Positions 60,514-64,000 of a stretch of 64,000 nucleotides of DNA are shown one piece after another (position 1 is the stretch's first letter; each line of letters opens with the position of its first letter). The notes below the pieces were generated by a model, which was given only the letters and a program-made list of their open reading frames with translations, was not told where the DNA came from and did not search any database. The position numbers and the translations under genes were made by a program. Location: positions 12,971,176 to 13,035,175 of the forward strand of contig NW_024037056.1 in assembly GCF_015706575.1 (NCBI RefSeq). The letters are read 5' to 3'. Source of the stretch: Patiria miniata. Lineage: Eukaryota; Echinodermata; Asteroidea; Valvatida; Asterinidae.

Positions 60514-60711
60514 ACTCTGGACGAGAAGGACCGTGCGGAGAAGCGCTCCGTCTTCGAGCGGGAGAGCGCCGACCTGCAGAAGAAGATGGAGACGATGGCC
60601 TGGCGGAGGGAGAAGGCGGAGCTGTCGAAGAGGCTGGACGAGCTCAAACGGAAGATGGAGGACCTGCAGACCCGACCTGACGTAGCGGCCTCCGCGGCGG
60701 CTGGAAAAGAG
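60514..60711 (+). CDS. MTCL1: Exon H of MTCL/SOGA-like gene, last exon seen in window
   Basis: A 198-nt, phase 0-0 exon (66 codons) follows an unusually long C-rich tract ending CCACCACAG. Its donor is AAAGAG|GTACAA. The peptide starts TLDEKDRAEKRSVFERESAD and continues with QKKMETMAWRREKAELSKRL and DELKRKMEDLQTR. It ends in an alanine-rich, non-helical tail (PDVAASAAAGKE). This is again coiled coil. About 40 nt at its 3' end, plus the donor and intron start, recur at about 60895 and 61080. No stop codon is reached in this exon's frame before the donor. The remaining C-terminus, including any microtubule-binding domain, must lie beyond the window or in exons I could not recognise. Confidence 0.82.
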
Positions 60712-61150
60712 GTACAACACCAAGCTTTTCGTAGTTCGATGGGTTTGTTTAATACATTTGATGTGTTTAATAGATTTGGTAAACTGTGTTACCATGATTG
60801 AACTAATCATTTGGTTTGTTAACTAAGAGTGATAAATTGTGTTCTGGTAACCGTAACAATAATTACAGTAAGGTCTGATAAAAGATATGTTTATACCCAA
60901 CGTGTGGTTACCGCGACGGCTGGAAAAAGGGTAGGCCTATACACCATTTTACAACACCGAGCTTTCATTGTTCATGGGGTTGGTTGGGGGTATTAGAAGC
61001 TTTTGGGGTGCAAAAGGGTAAACTATGTCGTGAAAACCATAACCTGACCACCATTCTACTAATGAATTCGTCCTGACCAAACCCGACGTGGTTGCTACCG
61101 CAACGGCAGGAAAAGACGTATAAACACGAAACTTTCGTGGTTCGTTATCT
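60670..61150 (+). repeat. Diverged repeats of exon H tail plus donor plus intron start
   Basis: The exon H end (ACCCGACCTGACGTAG, then GGCTGGAAAAGAG|GTACAA and AACACCAAGCTTTTCGTAG) recurs at about 60895-61000 and again at about 61081-61145. The first copy has CCAACGTGTGGTTACCGCGA, GGCTGGAAAAAGG and ACAACACCGAGCTTTCATTG. The second has ACCCGACGTGGTTGCTACCG, GGCAGGAAAAGAC and AACACGAAACTTTCGTGG. Spacing is about 219 and then 187 bp. Confidence 0.75.
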
Positions 61151-62105
61151 GCTCTTAAAGAACCCACAAGGTCACAGATCTTGCGAAGGAAATGCGGACT
61201 TTGCAAAGCTTTGTGGGTAGCATGCGTGCATGTCGTATACGCACACGGAAAAAAATAGACAATGGTTCACCGATTGAAAATGTATCCAATCAGAGAGCTG
61301 TGACCAACGCACTTTGATTGGGGGTTTTGGTACCGGCAAAGTTTACCTTTGTTTGAATGAGGGTACCAGGGTCCCGATGACTGCATGTTATCATACCTAA
61401 CCAATCATTTCTTCCAGGATGAATGTGCTTACCGAGTAAATGTTAATTTCCGTGTATTCACACTGCATCATCACATCCTGATGTCAGCCTTCCTATAAAA
61501 ATAAGGTTTAAAATTAAAGCAAAGGTACCATGAAGACCTGCCAACTACATTGGATCCAGATTCTTTTCGTAAAGCAATCGGAAACAGCTGTAAGATTAAC
61601 ATTTATCTCCACGAACTGCAAACGAACTGCAATCCTTCTTCTTTAAAACGTTTTTTTCCTAAATGTACATGTATTTCCCCGGTGTTTTCGAAAGATTCTA
61701 AATCAACGCCTAAATATCCCTTTTCAAATTTCAGTCAACTGCATTTTAAGGATTCCGTCATTCAAGATGAATGGTTCCATGTCCGTAAACCACACACATA
61801 TTGCTCCTCAAACGAACGTGAAATTGATTCGATACAATATTGATGATGTCAAGGTCAAGTGAAAGTACACGAATAATATTGATAAACGACTCAATGGAAG
61901 TAATGAAATCAAGCGACTGACATGAATCATTTGAATCAGTCCCATCGGTCATTTTGTGACACTCACTGCAAGTAGTATATGCTACAAGTCGAAGACTGCG
62001 ATCATTTGGCATGAGACTCGGAGCTATCCAAAATAACACCTTTTTTTTCACGGGAAGTTTCAAATTAACTCGTTTGATCTTGATTATCAAGAGACAAGCA
62101 TTCGA

Positions 62106-62167
62106 TTTACAGGCTTGTCATAAATTGAAGGTTAAATTTACAGGCTTGTCATAAATTGAAGGGTAAA
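62106..62167 (+). repeat. 31-bp tandem duplication
   Basis: The unit TTTACAGGCTTGTCATAAA, followed by TTGAAGG and TAAA, occurs twice with almost no change. Confidence 0.9.
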
Positions 62168-62433
62168 TTGAAGTGAAAACCGTGTGTCACTCCGAAGGAC
62201 AAAATATTTGAATCAGTCATATCGATCTACACTAAGAAGCCAGAAACAGATCCTCTCTGAAAATGCACATTGCACTCACAACTATACACTTAGATGAACT
62301 GATAAGAGATAGGCCTACGTATAAAAAAAACACAGGGCCACAGGAGAGAAAGATAGTTCACTTATATTGCTTCTTATATAGAGATAGAAACAATCATACA
62401 CAGTCACCCATTCACTTAGCTAGCGGCACTTCC

Positions 62434-62649
62434 ACGGTTACTCACGTTACATTTTTGATGTACTTGAGTTTCCTTGGGCTGTAATTACCTTACTGAAAAG
62501 GTTTAATAACTGTTATCCCCATGATAGATAGCGTAGACCTAGACCTACCTAAGCACCAAAGATTACATCCAGAAAAATGTGTTATGTATTATAAACAAGA
62601 CACACAAAATTGGTTACTCACGTTACGAAAATGTAACGTGAGTAACCGT
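62434..62649. mobile_element. 216-bp element with perfect 22-bp TIRs
   Basis: The left end begins ACGGTTACTCACGTTACA and the right end is its exact inverse over 22 bp. A second plus-orientation copy of GGTTACTCACGTTAC sits directly beside the right TIR (62612-62626), forming a 15-bp stem with a 6-base loop. No open frame of note. Confidence 0.85.
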
Positions 62650-64000
62650 TGAATTGCCCTTATGCACCTATGTTGCTTTCATTAGGCCTATAGTCTGCTT
62701 TTGAGGTGTGAACTACAACTCAAAATTTCCAACCCCTTCAACTGCTTTGCAGTCAACACCGACGAATCCGTTTTATTCATAATCCGTTATTCAGTGGAAC
62801 TTCTTTGATTGAAGCGATAGTCATTTTATTCCTTCCTTTTGGCTTTAAAATGTCCCCACCTCTTTCATCACTTATCAACCTCTAGACATCTCGATGCCGT
62901 TCGCAATTCGCGTTCGCGTCACGTACGCCACACGACCCTTTGTGACTTCCCCCGTCCAATCGACACCATTAATTTTCACACTTCACGCGATACGATGACT
63001 CACCCAGCAGCCAATAATATCGTCGAGATATCCAGTTTCCCAACCGGTAATGGAGTTTCTGGAAGATCTCAGATTGTGGTTATTCCATCGATTGACAGCC
63101 GCTCGAGTCGCTGTTGACCTCCTCGACCCTATTGATGCGTTGAAGGAAAATAGTAAAAGTTATATCTCGAGTTGGGGGTTCTCTTACCCAAAAGGTCGTT
63201 AACTTCTGGTGTAGGCATACGTCGACATGCACCTTGAAAATCTTCCACAGATCTTAGAAATTTTGGTAATATTCTCTGTGAATAGTTTGAAAAAAAACCC
63301 CAGCTTTTCGAGAGACGAGACACTGTGGAATACTGTAGACTGCTGTTTTGCGAGTAGACACGTGAATGAATTTTGGCAGTTGTGGATTTTTTTCTGACAA
63401 ATGCTCTCTAGTTTGGGTCGAAGTCACTAGCTCTAGTACTGATGGAACGTCGTCAGAAGGTTTGACAATGAATTTGCGTAAACTCTGGGAGGAAGATATA
63501 CGCCTCAGATCGAATATAGTAGCCCATTGTTGATCGCCATATTTTGAGGCAGGCGTCATGCATCTTGTATTCCCTCTGGATACCACTGAATTCATCCTTT
63601 TGATGACCCTCCTACAATAAGGTAGTGGTTTTGTTACAAGGAGCCATTCGATACGGTCTGTTAGTTATCCCAGTGTTGTATTGGGTCAACAAGTCACACA
63701 GGTTGTCAGCAAACTCCTGTTTGATTGTTGCACTCAAGCATGAAGATGTCCTTTTATTCTCAACGTCTTATGTTGCCAGATAACTCCGTCTAATATCTTA
63801 CACCATGCTACTGTTATGCTAATCATTATGTTACCAATGACGCGCACGGTCTTCGGATGCACATACGTGGATTTTCTGAAGTCTTTGCACGGTCGTGTCG
63901 GAAGGAATTCTGCTCAGTAATCTACGGTAACTCCAACTGACGTAATAGTGACGCGAAAGAGTCTTTGCTTTGCATGTGCAGTATTTTGTTGCATTATGCC

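Larger units (their letters stand above)
39745..60711 (+). other. MTCL1: MTCL/SOGA-family coiled-coil gene, eight internal exons (gene span)
   Basis: Eight exons on the plus strand are joined by GT-AG introns of 459, 1573, 2674, 4322, 2139, 5233 and 2527 bp. Phases fit at every junction (0, 2, 1, 1, 0, 0, 0), giving 680 codons without a stop. The protein is almost wholly heptad-rich, charged coiled coil. Exons B and C carry the family signature: LQLVEEEANAIRKN, then a linker FKMRFGTLDE, then a second repeat EAELRLQLMLVEQEA. From memory, vertebrate MTCL2/SOGA1 has the same order (an EEAALMRKKM helix, a Y-x-S-x-YGDLDSP linker, then STREAELKLRLRLVEEEAN). MTCL proteins crosslink or bundle microtubules, often at the Golgi or apical cortex; a similar role here is inferred. 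The symbol marks the family, since an invertebrate would probably have one gene ancestral to MTCL1-3. The start codon, promoter, C-terminus and poly(A) site were not found. Confidence 0.8.
60712..64000 (+). other. Region downstream of exon H
   Basis: It starts with the repeated exon H tails, then unique DNA, the 31-bp duplication and the 216-bp TIR element. No further exon of the gene was recognised, so it is probably the start of a longer intron. Confidence 0.55.

Noticed and set aside
1-64000. CRISPR arrays, bacterial operons or phage
   Set aside because: The regular repeats have the wrong sizes and no unique spacers. The gene has spliceosomal introns. The DNA is eukaryotic.
1-64000. Endogenous virus or LTR element
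   Set aside because: No long terminal repeats, and no gag, protease, integrase or capsid-like frame, were seen. The only retroelement trace is the LINE tail.

Overview
This is animal genomic DNA. It is AT-rich, has no operons, and its only well-supported gene is split into small exons with GT-AG introns of 0.5 to 5.2 kb. The frequent short motifs ACATGTA and TAGGCCTA, the many small inverted-repeat elements, tRNA-derived SINE heads and a CR1/L2-like LINE tail suggest a marine invertebrate. My guess is a non-vertebrate deuterostome, such as an echinoderm, hemichordate or cephalochordate, but this rests on general impression and not on a diagnostic gene.

Positions 1-39744 hold no protein-coding exon I can support. 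They may be a long 5' intron, the upstream intergenic region, or both. The stretch is a mosaic of local tandem repeats (2.2-2.6, 16.9-17.3, 22.3-23.6 and 34.1-35.0 kb), small DNA elements with terminal inverted repeats (6.4, 7.9, 9.5, 19.3, 20.7, 25.5, 28.9, 29.7, 32.9, 37.0 and 38.4 kb), SINE or tRNA-like pieces (4.8, 13.1 and 30.1 kb) and the 3' end of a LINE (15.5-16.0 kb).

Positions 39745-60711 carry eight exons (called A to H here) of one plus-strand gene. Their reading phases agree across all seven introns, and they total 2040 nt (680 codons) of continuous coiled-coil protein. Exons B and C match, from memory of the family, the conserved core of the MTCL/SOGA proteins (microtubule crosslinking factors MTCL1, MTCL2/SOGA1 and MTCL3/SOGA3). 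Exons D to H are coiled coil that I cannot align to the vertebrate proteins. Both gene ends lie outside the recognisable part: no initiation exon and no terminal exon was found.

The most unusual observation is that the 3' end of exon B, with its splice donor and the first part of the intron, is repeated in tandem about four times inside the following intron. Some of the degenerate copies keep an open frame and a donor site. The same kind of event has happened independently at the 3' end of exon H. Other notable structures are a perfect 640-bp tandem duplication, a roughly 200-bp inverted pair 2 kb apart, three dispersed foldback elements built from CACAAGTC sub-repeats, and a foldback element ending 44 bp before exon F. 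Positions 60712-64000 are intron or beyond, with one neat 216-bp inverted-repeat element.
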